Below are positions 26,292 through 36,011 of a DNA stretch of 54,391 bases, in pieces. Positions within the stretch are counted from its first letter, which is position 1. Each line of letters starts with the position of its first letter. The stretch lies in contig CAZWDL010000039.1 in NCBI GenBank assembly GCA_964632995.1, positions 1-54,391 on the forward strand. The letters are read 5' to 3'. The notes below the pieces were generated by a model that made no database searches, was not told the origin of the DNA, and was given only the letters and a program-made list of their open reading frames with translations. The position numbers and the translations under genes are program-made. The DNA comes from CAZWDL01 sp964632995 (GTDB taxonomy: Bacteria > Bacteroidota > Bacteroidia > Chitinophagales > Saprospiraceae).

Positions 26292-27155
26292 CTATACATA
26301 GCTCGTCATGTCCCTTTTCAATAGATCCCTCAAGACAAATATTTTCGATTTTGAATATAAAGGATGCAGCTTCTGGAATAAGTAGTTCGCTCTTTTAAAT
26401 GCTTTTAGTTTTCTGTTGAAGCCTTTGATTGACCTTTTTTGTTCCTCAAATTTTTGCTTAGCTATTCCATATAACTTAAGATCATACTCATTCTTTTGAG
26501 CGATCAAAGCTTTTATTTCTTCGTAAGAAGTGGTTAAATCCTTTGGTTTCGTCTTCTTATTCCGATTGGAACTAGAAAAAAAGATTGGTTGTTGCCATTC
26601 GAACTTAAGTTTGCAGAAGAATATGCTATCTGTAAACCTTTCAGTGATTCCAATCGAGGTATCCTTACTTTCTAGAATAGATTTTGCTTTTTCAAAGTTG
26701 GCGCTATCACAATGACCATAAGGGCTGAAAAGATCTCCTGAGATATATCTCGTTTGAAGATTATCTACCTCTATGACATTTGATTCTAGTACAAATTCCT
26801 TAAGACTTAATTTTGAAGCTATATCGTACAATGGGCGACCAGGAATTCTTTCAAAAAAATACTGAGAAATAACTCTCTCAACGGGGTCGCGCAAAAAAAT
26901 TAAATAGTGGAAATCGGGAATATCGAACTCCAAATGCCAACCGTAAGGCATGTGACCTTTTATTAGATTTATCTTTTCATTATTTTTTAAGCAATACGCT
27001 AAATCCTCCTTTGCTTTTGTCGGCCATTGCTTGTAACTAATGGTGAATATTTTTTTTTCATCATATTGCCGATGTAGAATCTTTCGGAGAGTGGTTCCAG
27101 CGGTCTTTGGTATATGTAAGAATAGCAACGTGTTTTCCTGTGCGGTTACTGACAT
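26292..27155 (-). CDS. sulfotransferase family 2-like protein
   Basis: A sulfotransferase of 287 residues of the Sulfotransfer_2 type (heparan 2-O/chondroitin-like). The PAPS loop is 'LLFLHIPKTAGTTLRKILH' near residue 10, where HIPKTAGT is diagnostic. The 3'-phosphate motif is 'YLIFLRDPVERVISQYFFER'. The C-terminal 70 residues are Lys-rich. The gene is visibly more AT-rich than gmd or fcl, consistent with arrival as part of a variable cassette. Expected role is sulfation of the polysaccharide. Confidence 0.88.
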   Translation of the reverse strand: MSVTAQENTLLFLHIPKTAGTTLRKILHRQYDEKKIFTISYKQWPTKAKEDLAYCLKNNEKINLIKGHMPYGWHLEFDIPDFHYLIFLRDPVERVISQYFFERIPGRPLYDIASKLSLKEFVLESNVIEVDNLQTRYISGDLFSPYGHCDSANFEKAKSILESKDTSIGITERFTDSIFFCKLKFEWQQPIFFSSSNRNKKTKPKDLTTSYEEIKALIAQKNEYDLKLYGIAKQKFEEQKRSIKGFNRKLKAFKRANYLFQKLHPLYSKSKIFVLRDLLKRDMTSYV

Positions 27156-27398
27156 TTTCTACCATTTTATATTAAAAATACTTCACTATCACGGAATTCC
27201 ATTTCCTTACTTGGCTATGATACTTTGTAATCAGTGATTTCGTCATGCTTTTCTCTCATGATAGTGAAACTTATGATCAAAAAGAGTATCAAATCCTCTT
27301 CTTGCTTCCCATTTCCGCATAGCTAAAAGATTTGTATGCCAACAAATGATGCTATTCCAATTAAGATACCAATATGTTCAACCATTTTCAGGACGATA

Positions 27399-28658
27399 CT
27401 AGCAGGATACTTGGGTGAACAGCTTCATCCCAGCCTCTATAGCCTTATCCATATTATAATACTCCCACTCCGCAAACCTCCCTAACAAATAACACTGATG
27501 TTGCGCCAAATAATCCGACACAGTCGCCACTTGCGTCCGGGTTTTTTCCTCCTGAATGACATAGGAATTAGGCTCATAATTAAAAGCAATGGGCTTCAAA
27601 TTACCTGGCAGCTTTTTAAGTTCCGTAATCATTATCGTCTGGTCTATATGACCGGAGAATTCCACCGTACAGGTTTTTCTTTTGCCCGGAGCGTTGTTCT
27701 GCACACTGAAATTACCTGTGTAAATAATCCGGTGAGCCTTGATGTCGGGATTGGGTACGTAAAGCCAGGAAAGGTCCGTTTCATCGGTGTAGCACAAAAT
27801 ATTGGAAGTCCCGTTAGATGGTAGCGTTTTGAGCTTTTCCAATTCACTTCGACAATGAGTGAAAGAGTCGTCCAGTAAGGTAGCCAACCGGCGGATATCG
27901 CCGGTGTAGACGATGCGGTCTACACGGTGATTTTCATTAACGATCCATTGATTCGCTTCTCTTTGCAGTTTTTGAACGGGGGTGTTCGTCCGTATATCAA
28001 GGCCTTCTGCCAGCCGGTTGATAATGAACTGGGAGCCTCCTTCCCGGGGATAGTAGAAAGTGCTGTGCACCATCTTATCTTCCTCCTGCCGAAGGATATT
28101 ACTGAGCAGCATCTCCCGGTAGTTGGGCATGGGTAGTTTGCCTTCTAGCCACTTCAGGGAGACCTTAGTTAAATCGGCCCGCCAGATCTTTTCGTTGTAG
28201 GGTTTAAAGTAGAGTTCATAGAGTATGGAGCCGAAGTTGCCACGGAGAAAAGCCTCGAAATGGGGGTAGCTGAAGGGATCGCGGTACGGTTGCTGGTTTA
28301 GCGTGAGAATATCATCTAGGATGGACTGGACGGTGTCGGGCGGCAACTGGTAGATATAATTTTCGATGGGATAACCGACGTATTGCCCATTCAGCCAGAT
28401 CTTGGCCTTGCGCCGGGTTTGCATGAATTCTTGCTCCCGGTCGAAATGCCTCCAGAACCAGTCGAATACCTCCGGGTTTTTGGCGTTGAAAACATGCCCG
28501 CCTACCCGGTGGAAGAGATTGCCTTCTTCCCGGGTACAGCGAACCAGGCCGCCGGGAGTGGACTTCGCTTCGAAGAGCACGACCTCGTGACCTGTGTCCT
28601 GCAGTATTCTGCCCAGAGAGACGCCCGATATGCCAGCGCCGATAATCCCTACTCGCAT
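27399..28658 (-). CDS. FAD-dependent UDP-galactopyranose mutase-like oxidoreductase
   Basis: A flavoprotein of 419 residues. The N-terminal dinucleotide loop is 'MRVGIIGAGISGVSLGRIL', then 'VVLFEAKSTPGGLVRCTRE' (GG doublet) and 'HRVGGHVFNAKNPEVFDWFW'. 'YELYFKPYNEKIWRADLTKV' and 'YPREGGSQFIINRLAEG' resemble the UGM/amine-oxidase family. UGM interconverts UDP-Galp and UDP-Galf, so the polymer may contain a furanose sugar, but several Glf-like homologs have other roles. It overlaps the upstream GT2 gene by 10 bases. Confidence 0.75.
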   Translation of the reverse strand: MRVGIIGAGISGVSLGRILQDTGHEVVLFEAKSTPGGLVRCTREEGNLFHRVGGHVFNAKNPEVFDWFWRHFDREQEFMQTRRKAKIWLNGQYVGYPIENYIYQLPPDTVQSILDDILTLNQQPYRDPFSYPHFEAFLRGNFGSILYELYFKPYNEKIWRADLTKVSLKWLEGKLPMPNYREMLLSNILRQEEDKMVHSTFYYPREGGSQFIINRLAEGLDIRTNTPVQKLQREANQWIVNENHRVDRIVYTGDIRRLATLLDDSFTHCRSELEKLKTLPSNGTSNILCYTDETDLSWLYVPNPDIKAHRIIYTGNFSVQNNAPGKRKTCTVEFSGHIDQTIMITELKKLPGNLKPIAFNYEPNSYVIQEEKTRTQVATVSDYLAQHQCYLLGRFAEWEYYNMDKAIEAGMKLFTQVSC

Positions 28659-29641
28659 AGATCGATCATTGATAGGTATTTCTCAAATTGCTCCTGGGAG
28701 CGCAGCGGACCGTGTTCCGGCTGCCAGTTGGTGCCGGTGCGTATGCGGCCGAACTTTTGAACAAGCCGGTAGTATTGCCACACTATCTTATTACTCAGCG
28801 TTCCGTATTGTTGTCGGAATGGACCGAAAAAGGGATGATCGGATGGATACACGCGCAGCGTCTGGTATAGCTTATTTTCAAATAGTTTTAGCTGCCAGGT
28901 ACTGAACGATTGGTCAATTTTGAAATACCGCTCATAAAACTCCGTTAGGAAATGCCATTTCTCCCAATCGCGTTCCTCATCAGTGAAGTGTTGCTCCGTG
29001 GTCTGTTGCCCATGCAAACGATAAAGAAAGGCGCACTCATTGGTGTGGGCGGGGTAGGGCTCTTCCAGGCTGATACGGAACAGGTAGTCCCAGTCTTCCG
29101 AAGCGGTGATGTCCGTGCGCCAGGGACCGACGCGATCCAGTAATTCCCGCCGGAATAGCATCCCCGGAATGGTGATGAAGAGCCCGCGGATCATCCAGTC
29201 AGTCAGGCTGCGGGTTTTGGGGAAAGGATGGTAGTTTAGAATGGCTGGATCGGCTTGCTCCCAACTTCCATCTTCTTGTTCCCGAGCGTAGCAGTAGGGA
29301 CTGTAGATGAACCCCTTTTTGCTTTCTTCCAGTTCGCGTAGCTGCACTTCCAGCATATTGCGGGTCATCAGATCATCCGAGTCAAAGAATTTGATGTATT
29401 GGCCGGTGGCTGCTTGCAGACCGGTATTGCGGGCGGCGCCGGGGCCTTTGCCTTGGGTGCTGAGAATAATTAGTTTATTACCGTAGGTTCGTTCCAGCCA
29501 TTCTCGGGTGCCGTCGGTTGAATGGTCATCGACTACGATGATCTCTTTTGCCCGGTGGGTTTGTGAAAGCAGGCAATTCAGTGTTGCTTCCAGCAAGTGC
29601 TTTCGGTTATAGGTGGGAATAATGACAGAAATGCTAGACAT
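28649..29641 (-). CDS. glycosyltransferase family 2
   Basis: A GT-A enzyme of 330 residues. Motifs are 'VIIPTYNRKHLLEATLNCLL', 'EIIVVDDHSTDGTREWL', the metal site 'YIKFFDSDDLMTRN' and 'PWRTDITASEDWDYLFR', which contains the ED catalytic pair. It overlaps both neighbours by 8 to 10 bases, so it is in a tightly coupled string of glycosyltransferase genes. Sugar and linkage unknown. Confidence 0.9.
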   Translation of the reverse strand: MSSISVIIPTYNRKHLLEATLNCLLSQTHRAKEIIVVDDHSTDGTREWLERTYGNKLIILSTQGKGPGAARNTGLQAATGQYIKFFDSDDLMTRNMLEVQLRELEESKKGFIYSPYCYAREQEDGSWEQADPAILNYHPFPKTRSLTDWMIRGLFITIPGMLFRRELLDRVGPWRTDITASEDWDYLFRISLEEPYPAHTNECAFLYRLHGQQTTEQHFTDEERDWEKWHFLTEFYERYFKIDQSFSTWQLKLFENKLYQTLRVYPSDHPFFGPFRQQYGTLSNKIVWQYYRLVQKFGRIRTGTNWQPEHGPLRSQEQFEKYLSMIDLCE

Positions 29642-30548
29642 TGGAACCGGATATGAACAGCCGCCATAGAAAAGATGCTTTTGTCTGGCTTAGCTCATTG
29701 TTTCTGCCGTTCAGCTTCTGTACTAAATAGTAAAGTGCATAGTATATTTTGGTATATAGCCATCCTTTTTCAGCCAGCATCCAATTGTACTGATTCGGCA
29801 ATATACTCTGTAGATATTTTTCTTCTTTATTTTTTTCCTTATCAGACCCTCCTATGTAGTGAATGACTTGGGGAATGGGGTAGTAGACTATTTTTTTTCC
29901 AAGACGTTTTTTAAAGTAATAGCACCATTGTACATCTTCCATGTACATAAAAAAGCTATCATGTAGTTTTTGGTTAGGGAATTTTTTGAGGTCTGCTTTT
30001 CGAAACATGAAGAAGGCGCCCCAAACCCAATCAGCCTCCTCTTCCTGGTTGTAATCTATCAGATCGCCCAGATGTATCTTCCGCCATGAGTTTGCAGAAA
30101 TGATATATTTGAGGCGCAATAAGTAGGCCAATTCCTTTTTGATGCTGGGGAAACGGCCGGCAACGGGCTGCTCCCTCCCATCAGGATATAAGAGCTTACC
30201 GGAAAGCACCCCAATTTCCGGACTTTGCACCATCCTCTGATAAGCTAAGGAAACAGCATCATTGATTAACTCTGTATCGGAATTCAGTAATAAAATATAG
30301 TTCCCCGAAGCTTCTCGAATCCCCAGGTTGTTGCCTTTGGCGAAACCCAGATTTACAGTACTCCGCATCAATTTGATTGTGGGAGACCGCTGCTTAAATT
30401 GCGCCGGGTCACATTCCGTAGAAGCATTATCAACCAGAATGATCTCAAAAGGTACGCCTTTGGTCTTATCAATGACCGATTGAATACAATTGCAGGTCAG
30501 TTGAAAGGTGTTATAGTTAACGATAATGACCGATACCAAGTCCGGCAT
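29634..30548 (-). CDS. glycosyltransferase family 2, rhamnosyltransferase-like
   Basis: A GT-A enzyme of 304 residues. 'SVIIVNYNTFQLTCNCIQSV' and 'FEIILVDNASTECDPAQF' open the domain. 'YILLLNSDTELIND' is the metal site and 'FFMYMEDVQWCYYFKKR' the catalytic ED region, in the arrangement of WbbL-like rhamnosyltransferases. Deoxyhexose transfer is possible but unproven. It overlaps the downstream GT2 gene by 8 bases and follows the next upstream gene by 8 bases. Confidence 0.88.
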   Translation of the reverse strand: MPDLVSVIIVNYNTFQLTCNCIQSVIDKTKGVPFEIILVDNASTECDPAQFKQRSPTIKLMRSTVNLGFAKGNNLGIREASGNYILLLNSDTELINDAVSLAYQRMVQSPEIGVLSGKLLYPDGREQPVAGRFPSIKKELAYLLRLKYIISANSWRKIHLGDLIDYNQEEEADWVWGAFFMFRKADLKKFPNQKLHDSFFMYMEDVQWCYYFKKRLGKKIVYYPIPQVIHYIGGSDKEKNKEEKYLQSILPNQYNWMLAEKGWLYTKIYYALYYLVQKLNGRNNELSQTKASFLWRLFISGSNV

Positions 30549-30556
30549 GATCGGGC

Positions 30557-31756
30557 CTATTGGGGTTGGGCCAATTTGTGGATTTCCCGAACCAGCAGTC
30601 CGTGGATATTTTCCGGATTCAATACCGTATCGGATGCTTTTTTGGCGTTCCGGCCGTATTCCAGCCAGGTTTTCGGCTGACCAGCGAGATCAAGGATAGC
30701 CGTTCTCAGGTCATTGGCTTTATTGCGGTCGACGACAATACCACAATCGTATTTACTGGCAAAAATAGCGCCGCTGGAATAATCCGGCCCCCAAACGAAG
30801 ATCGGTTTCCCGTAAGGAGCGTAGTCCAGCCACTTGGTGGTGAAACTGGTGCGCACAAAGGGTTCTTCCGGCTTTTCAAAACTCATCACCGTCAGGAAAG
30901 CGTCGGCTTTTTCAAATTCTTTTTTCAATGCTTCGAACGGCAGAAAGGATTGGTAGATGCCGGCATTCGTCATCTCTTGAATATCTTCATCGCTCCAACC
31001 TTTACCTACTGGAAAGATCTTAAGGTTAATTTCTAAAGAGTCTTTGACTACTCTGGCGAACTCCAATAGCATGCGGCCATAAGCACCGTAACAGTTGCCT
31101 GCGTATACGATTGTAATCGGTTTTTTTACTGACTTCACCGGTTGACTAGTGATAGCCGGACGATCAAAGTCTCCAATCGGGTAGAGTACGTGACCATTTT
31201 TGTGTTTACCGAACCATTGCTGCATTCCTTCGCTGGTGTAAAATACGAGATCTGCTTTCTGGTGAAGGTCATGAAACTTTTTTAAGAGAAACTTTCGGGT
31301 AAAAGACCAAGGTTCGGCATAAGAGGCGATGAATTGAGATAACGGGAAAAGATCTTGATAGTCTACCGCTAGTGGTACTTGTAATTTTCTTGATAGCTTT
31401 AAGGCAAAGCTTGTGTGAATATTATCTGGTACCGTCAGGATAACATCGGGATCAAAATTCCTGGCGTATTGAAGTAAGCCAGCAGGCAAATGAACCCAAT
31501 TGTAGAAGTATTCTATATTTGCAAAAAAGCGAGATAGCCTGGTCTTACGCAATCGATCAATAATTCGAGGTTTGAGTATAACATTCTTCTCTTCCGTAAG
31601 TGCAGAATTGGCATCTGTACTGGCCACCGCTACTTCAAAGTCGTTCTTGTACACCAGGTGTCGGAAAAGTACCAGACGGGCGCCACAGCTTTTGTCCGGA
31701 ACAACAGATGATAAATACAAAATCCTGATTTTTCTTTCTTCTGCTTTTTGAAGCAT
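30557..31756 (-). CDS. glycosyltransferase, GT4-like
   Basis: A protein of 399 residues with GT-B character: 'ILYLSSVVPDKSCGARLVL' at the N-terminus, 'ITIVYAGNCYGAYGRMLLEF' at the start of the donor domain and 'FTTKWLDYAPYGKPIFVWG' in the position of the GT4 donor motif. The usual EX7E is not obvious, so it is a divergent member. It abuts the upstream sulfotransferase gene directly and lies 8 bases before the next GT2 gene, so all are probably on one transcript. Confidence 0.7.
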   Translation of the reverse strand: MLQKAEERKIRILYLSSVVPDKSCGARLVLFRHLVYKNDFEVAVASTDANSALTEEKNVILKPRIIDRLRKTRLSRFFANIEYFYNWVHLPAGLLQYARNFDPDVILTVPDNIHTSFALKLSRKLQVPLAVDYQDLFPLSQFIASYAEPWSFTRKFLLKKFHDLHQKADLVFYTSEGMQQWFGKHKNGHVLYPIGDFDRPAITSQPVKSVKKPITIVYAGNCYGAYGRMLLEFARVVKDSLEINLKIFPVGKGWSDEDIQEMTNAGIYQSFLPFEALKKEFEKADAFLTVMSFEKPEEPFVRTSFTTKWLDYAPYGKPIFVWGPDYSSGAIFASKYDCGIVVDRNKANDLRTAILDLAGQPKTWLEYGRNAKKASDTVLNPENIHGLLVREIHKLAQPQ

Positions 31757-32632
31757 TCAGCGTTTGAATTTGTCAAGTAAACTATCCAAGAAGCTTTGCT
31801 TTTTAGACTGGGGGTCTTGAATTTGTTTTAGGTTCTCACCTTTTCGCCTTTCATTAATTAGTCTCAGGTAGTATTCAGAACAGTGGTTATTTAAAATCTT
31901 TGGAGTAGAGTTTAGTTCCCAATCCTGCGTGTCATAGTCGAAGAATTCCATCATCTCTAAAAAATAGGGCTTGTAGAAATCGATATCCTGCGGTGTAAAC
32001 CAGTTTCGCCAGTTACCGGCTTTTTTAGTCCGCGTGACTCGTTGCAGGTTTGTTGGAACTTTTGCCTCTTTGATTAATTCGAAACCAAGATATTGTTCTA
32101 GATCTGTAATCTTTCCCTGCACAAAGTCCTCATAGTGCGATACATGACAATCCAGGTTTTGAGCGAATGCAATCATTCGTCGAAGTCTTTCGCGGAGTTC
32201 TTTCACGGGGAATGTCTCATCCATTGTATGATCCCAGATTTGGCGAATAGAAATAGCGGAGGGATTCTCCTCTTTCTTTTGAAGAAGCTCAAATACCTTT
32301 TGAATCTCTTCCCGGGAACGATTATAAACGCTGTGGTAAGCGCCATGGTATAATAAGGAACTGATTAGAATATCTCTTGGGTCCCGGGCTATTAGAATGA
32401 TACGATCAAATTGTTGGAGAAACTTATAGTCAGGTGTATAAGTTAATACAATTTTAGCAATAAGAGGCTTGTGTTGCGCGACTTTTTGCTGAATATCATT
32501 GTTGGATTTGGGTTCAAAGACCCCAATAGTTCCAGACACTAGCGAGTCTTTAATTTGGTAGAAAAGAGCTGTAGTGCCGGATTTTGGCGCTCCAGCGACA
32601 AGAACTTTGATGTCGCTAATACTATCTATCAT
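31757..32632 (-). CDS. sulfotransferase domain protein
   Basis: A sulfotransferase of 291 residues. The PAPS loop is 'KVLVAGAPKSGTTALFYQI' near residue 9 and the 3'-phosphate motif is 'IILIARDPRDILISSLLYHG' near residue 77. 'RTKKAGNWRNWFTPQDIDFY' toward the C-terminus matches the KxGxW-type element of classical sulfotransferases. It is the third sulfotransferase gene in the locus and comes from a different branch than the other two. It abuts the GT4-like gene downstream. Expected role is O-sulfation of the glycan. Confidence 0.9.
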   Translation of the reverse strand: MIDSISDIKVLVAGAPKSGTTALFYQIKDSLVSGTIGVFEPKSNNDIQQKVAQHKPLIAKIVLTYTPDYKFLQQFDRIILIARDPRDILISSLLYHGAYHSVYNRSREEIQKVFELLQKKEENPSAISIRQIWDHTMDETFPVKELRERLRRMIAFAQNLDCHVSHYEDFVQGKITDLEQYLGFELIKEAKVPTNLQRVTRTKKAGNWRNWFTPQDIDFYKPYFLEMMEFFDYDTQDWELNSTPKILNNHCSEYYLRLINERRKGENLKQIQDPQSKKQSFLDSLLDKFKR

Positions 32633-32702
32633 GAAGGTTATATTACTTTTTCACTAAAGCGATTTCAGCGTTAAACTGTTGTTATAGCATTGAATTAAAT
32701 TG

Positions 32703-33776
32703 TTAGGACATTGAAAGCTTAAGCCAATTTTCTTGTGTTTCAGCAAATTGTGCGATTTCACTCAGTATTTTTTCAATACTCATCATTGGGCGCCATTGCC
32801 AGATAGAGTCGGAAAGCTTATAATCCAACACCATCCATCCAATATCAAATGCCCGCTCCGTACCGGCCGGTGTAACCTCATTCTCCCCAAAACGATCTGT
32901 GCACCACTGTGTAAGCTGCCGCAAAGACATGCTGTTTTCCACGCCTCCGCTCAGGTTGATTACGCGCGGTTTGGTCGTTTGCAAAGGCTCTGCGAATTGC
33001 TTTTCCAGCAGTGGGATAAGGTCCCGCGGATGTAGGCAGTCCCGCACCTGATAACCATGGCCACCAAAGCCGATGTATTTCAAAGGTTTTTTTTCCCGGA
33101 AACTATGAATCCAAAAGGCAAAGATTCCCTGCCCGGGATGCCCGAACTGCCCAGCGCCGGCCAGCACCCCGCAGCGGTTGATCCAGACCGGAAAGTCGAA
33201 AGTGGTGCCGTATTCCAGGGCCAGGTGTTCGGAAGCGACTTTGGTGCTGCCGTAGAGGGAAACCGGTGGATCGGTGGAATAGGCTTCGGAAATACCGGCC
33301 GGAGAGATGCCCCGAGGGAAATCCTGGTTTGGATCGGGATAGAAGGCGCCGTCTTTTTCCAGTAATTGCAAGTTTGCGACGCCCGGTATAGAATACACCC
33401 GGCTGGTGGATAGTAATACAAAGCCGGCCTGATGTTTTTTGCAGTATTCCAGCAAATTAACTGTGCCCAGTAGATTGTGCTGCACCAGTTGACGGCTGCT
33501 GGTCTGGCCGTCGACGCCCGCAAGGACGCTAGGGTTGGCGGCAGCGTCGATTACCCAGTCGGCTCGGGGAAGCAACTCCAGGTCGGCGGATTGCCGAATG
33601 TCTCCATGGTATATTTTCACCCCTAACTTATGCAAACGATCCCGATTGCCCCAACTGCCCGGGCGTACGAGATTATCCATACCAAAAATCTCAACGTCAG
33701 ATCTTATCTTCAGGAAGTTTTCGGCAAGTGTAGAACCGACAAACCCACAAATCCCGGTTATAAAAATACGCAGCAT
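32703..33776 (-). CDS. NAD-dependent epimerase, CDP-paratose 2-epimerase-like
   Basis: An extended SDR enzyme of 357 residues. 'RIFITGICGFVGSTLAENFL' is the cofactor loop, and 'GMDNLVRPGSWGNRDRL' with 'VKIYHGDIRQSADLELLP' match the RfbE/tyvelose-epimerase group. Ser-Tyr-Lys positions are present: 'FVLLSTSRVYSI' and 'SLYGSTKVASEHL' (YxxxK intact). It should remodel a nucleotide sugar for one of the transferases. The exact sugar cannot be told. A second, related SDR gene at 40035-41096 lacks the Tyr. Confidence 0.82.
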   Translation of the reverse strand: MLRIFITGICGFVGSTLAENFLKIRSDVEIFGMDNLVRPGSWGNRDRLHKLGVKIYHGDIRQSADLELLPRADWVIDAAANPSVLAGVDGQTSSRQLVQHNLLGTVNLLEYCKKHQAGFVLLSTSRVYSIPGVANLQLLEKDGAFYPDPNQDFPRGISPAGISEAYSTDPPVSLYGSTKVASEHLALEYGTTFDFPVWINRCGVLAGAGQFGHPGQGIFAFWIHSFREKKPLKYIGFGGHGYQVRDCLHPRDLIPLLEKQFAEPLQTTKPRVINLSGGVENSMSLRQLTQWCTDRFGENEVTPAGTERAFDIGWMVLDYKLSDSIWQWRPMMSIEKILSEIAQFAETQENWLKLSMS

Positions 33777-33815
33777 GATCTTTTTAACTACAGGCTAAAT
33801 ATTTTGATTATCTCG

Positions 33816-34973
33816 TTAATTTTTGGATTTCTTATTTGTCAATCTATAAATTGCATCAATGATTGTTTGGGCATAAGCGTCAGGAAGAAACTTTTTGATT
33901 TTCTCTGATCTTAGATAATGATCAATACATTTTCGTTTTTCCAGCCATTGTTCCTTGGTATAATGCTCGAGGTAAGAGAAAAGAGCTTTTAATGATTCGA
34001 ATGATCTTGCATCGATGAAACACCCTTGATCAACGAAGTCGCTGATTTGGTCGTCTCCCAGATAGATCGGTACCGCTCCGGCATACATGGCATCGAACAG
34101 TTTTTCTGATATATAGCCAATATCACCACGAAAGTTTTCATAGGCCATTACAAAGCGATATTTTTGCAGCAACTGCAATTTTTCACCTGCAAAAGTACCT
34201 GAGTTCTCCACATAGGGGCTATCGGGAAAGAAACGATAGTACCATCCACTTTTCTTTCCTTGCCAACCTTTGCCGTACACGTCCAGGAATCCGGGATAGT
34301 ATTCCTGCGCAAAACGGACAAACTTTCGCCGTTCACAGTAAAGCAGGTTATTTTCCTGTTCAAACACATCTTTCAACGAGTAGCACCACCCGTTTCGATA
34401 ATAGCCATACAGAGATTTCAAATAATGATAGGGCGTTCTAGCTGATTTTATTCCTTTGTAATAGTTCGTATTTAGAATAACGCATGGTTTTCGATCTTCC
34501 CAATCCAAAAGAGGAGATTTTTTTGGAGGATAACTCTTTGGAAGATAGAATTGAAAGTGTTTTTTATTATCTACTAACTTCGGATTGTAGGTTAGGATCA
34601 GATCAAAATCCTGATGGTTTTCCTTTTCGAACCAGTAGGGCCAAAGGGGCGACTCTATCAATATGAGAAGATGCTTGGCTTTCGGAGACTTTTTCTTGAT
34701 CTCTAATATTTCTGCTCTCGTCTTTGGCAAATCAAGATGAATGACAACATCAGCCTGATCTGGAGATATGATGTCACAAGTCGCCAGTTCAAATCCTTCT
34801 TCTTTACTCCGTTGATAAAGGCGAATGTTTTTGTCCATCCAATGGCTATTGCCCTGCCAATGGGTGTTTTTCATAAAATCAGCATTGAACATGCGATTGC
34901 CAAGTGCCAATTCGGTTCTTGGAACGATAGAGATTTTGACCTTTTTTTTCTTTCCTATTCGCGGCATGTTCAA
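33816..34973 (-). CDS. glycosyltransferase family 10 (alpha-1,3/4-fucosyltransferase-like)
   Basis: A protein of 385 residues whose C-terminal half carries the GT10 donor-binding signature 'MAYENFRGDIGYISEKLFDA' followed by 'GAVPIYLGDDQISDFVD'. This is the region that binds GDP-fucose in bacterial and animal fucosyltransferases. The N-terminal half is divergent, as expected for the acceptor domain. The basic start 'RIGKKKKVKISIVPR' may help membrane association. gmd and fcl in the same locus supply GDP-fucose, which supports a fucosyl transfer role. The gene is AT-rich like its neighbours. Confidence 0.87.
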   Translation of the reverse strand: MNMPRIGKKKKVKISIVPRTELALGNRMFNADFMKNTHWQGNSHWMDKNIRLYQRSKEEGFELATCDIISPDQADVVIHLDLPKTRAEILEIKKKSPKAKHLLILIESPLWPYWFEKENHQDFDLILTYNPKLVDNKKHFQFYLPKSYPPKKSPLLDWEDRKPCVILNTNYYKGIKSARTPYHYLKSLYGYYRNGWCYSLKDVFEQENNLLYCERRKFVRFAQEYYPGFLDVYGKGWQGKKSGWYYRFFPDSPYVENSGTFAGEKLQLLQKYRFVMAYENFRGDIGYISEKLFDAMYAGAVPIYLGDDQISDFVDQGCFIDARSFESLKALFSYLEHYTKEQWLEKRKCIDHYLRSEKIKKFLPDAYAQTIIDAIYRLTNKKSKN

Positions 34974-35114
34974 TAGAACGGCCTCTACAATTTCAATCTT
35001 TCCGATAAGATATCTCTAAAACCTACAAAATGATTTTGTAAAGGCCTTATGAGTTTATCGGTTTGAATACAGTGATTTACTGTATTTCCCAGCATTGACC
35101 TAACAAAGTCCATT

Positions 35115-36011
35115 CTATTTCAAAAAAAACTTATTGTCACTATGTGAAAACACAATTCGCTCGGGCAAATCAAATTGAGATTTTATGAACTTTCTCTCCA
35201 GGCCGGAAGAATTCATGAATTTTAATTTCTTGGATAAATGAATCAGTTTTAGCATTCTTCGGAGCCACAAAGTGTTCCTGCGAATATTACTGGGCAACCT
35301 ACTGGTTTCCTGTTTCAACATCTTCTGTACCTCTTCTCTGTATTTCTGTCTATTTTTTGCCGAAAGCTGTTGTTCAGGACGTACTCTAAATCCTCCAACT
35401 AACGCGTGGATATTGTAGAGCTTGGCATAGCGAAAAAATCTAAGCCATAACTCAAAGTCACCTGCATACTTAAGCGCCTGATTCAGTGTTCCTCCTGCCT
35501 CATCCCACAACGAGCGCCTCCAAAAGGTGGACTCCTGTTGAATTGCTTGATAGTGCCCTAAATAGAAATAGTACTTGCTCCAAACCCTTAAGTCACTTAA
35601 AATGTTTACTGTTCTTCCTCTTTCATCATAAAAGGTTGGGTAACCTTGTATCCATCGAACTTCTGGAAGGTCTAGAAATATTTGTCCAATTGTGTAAAGG
35701 GATTTATCATGCAACATATCATCACTATTCAACCAGCCCATAATCTCCCCAGTACTTTTTTCAAAGCCTTTTTGAATAGCGTGATACATACCCTCATCAG
35801 GTTCACTTGTCCAATAGGCCAAGTAAGTTTCATATTTCTTGATGATGTCGACTGAAGCGTCTACACTTCCACCATCGATAATAATATATTCTAAATTAGG
35901 ATAGCCTTGGTCGAGGATAGAGCATATCGTGTCTTCCAAATACTCACCCATGTTATAGTTGGGCGTCACGATAGTTGTTTTTGGCCATTGAGTATATTTT
36001 GGATTATTCAC
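35115..36011 (-). CDS. glycosyltransferase family 2
   Basis: A GT-A enzyme of 298 residues. 'TIVTPNYNMGEYLEDTICS', 'EYIIIDGGSVDASVDIIKK' and the metal site 'IMGWLNSDDMLHD' are clear. 'RRSLWDEAGGTLNQALKYAG' with 'DFELWLRFFRYAKLY' forms the catalytic region. It directly abuts the GT4 gene upstream (36012) with no gap. The C-terminal 90 residues are basic. Substrate unknown. Confidence 0.9.
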   Translation of the reverse strand: MNNPKYTQWPKTTIVTPNYNMGEYLEDTICSILDQGYPNLEYIIIDGGSVDASVDIIKKYETYLAYWTSEPDEGMYHAIQKGFEKSTGEIMGWLNSDDMLHDKSLYTIGQIFLDLPEVRWIQGYPTFYDERGRTVNILSDLRVWSKYYFYLGHYQAIQQESTFWRRSLWDEAGGTLNQALKYAGDFELWLRFFRYAKLYNIHALVGGFRVRPEQQLSAKNRQKYREEVQKMLKQETSRLPSNIRRNTLWLRRMLKLIHLSKKLKFMNSSGLERKFIKSQFDLPERIVFSHSDNKFFLK

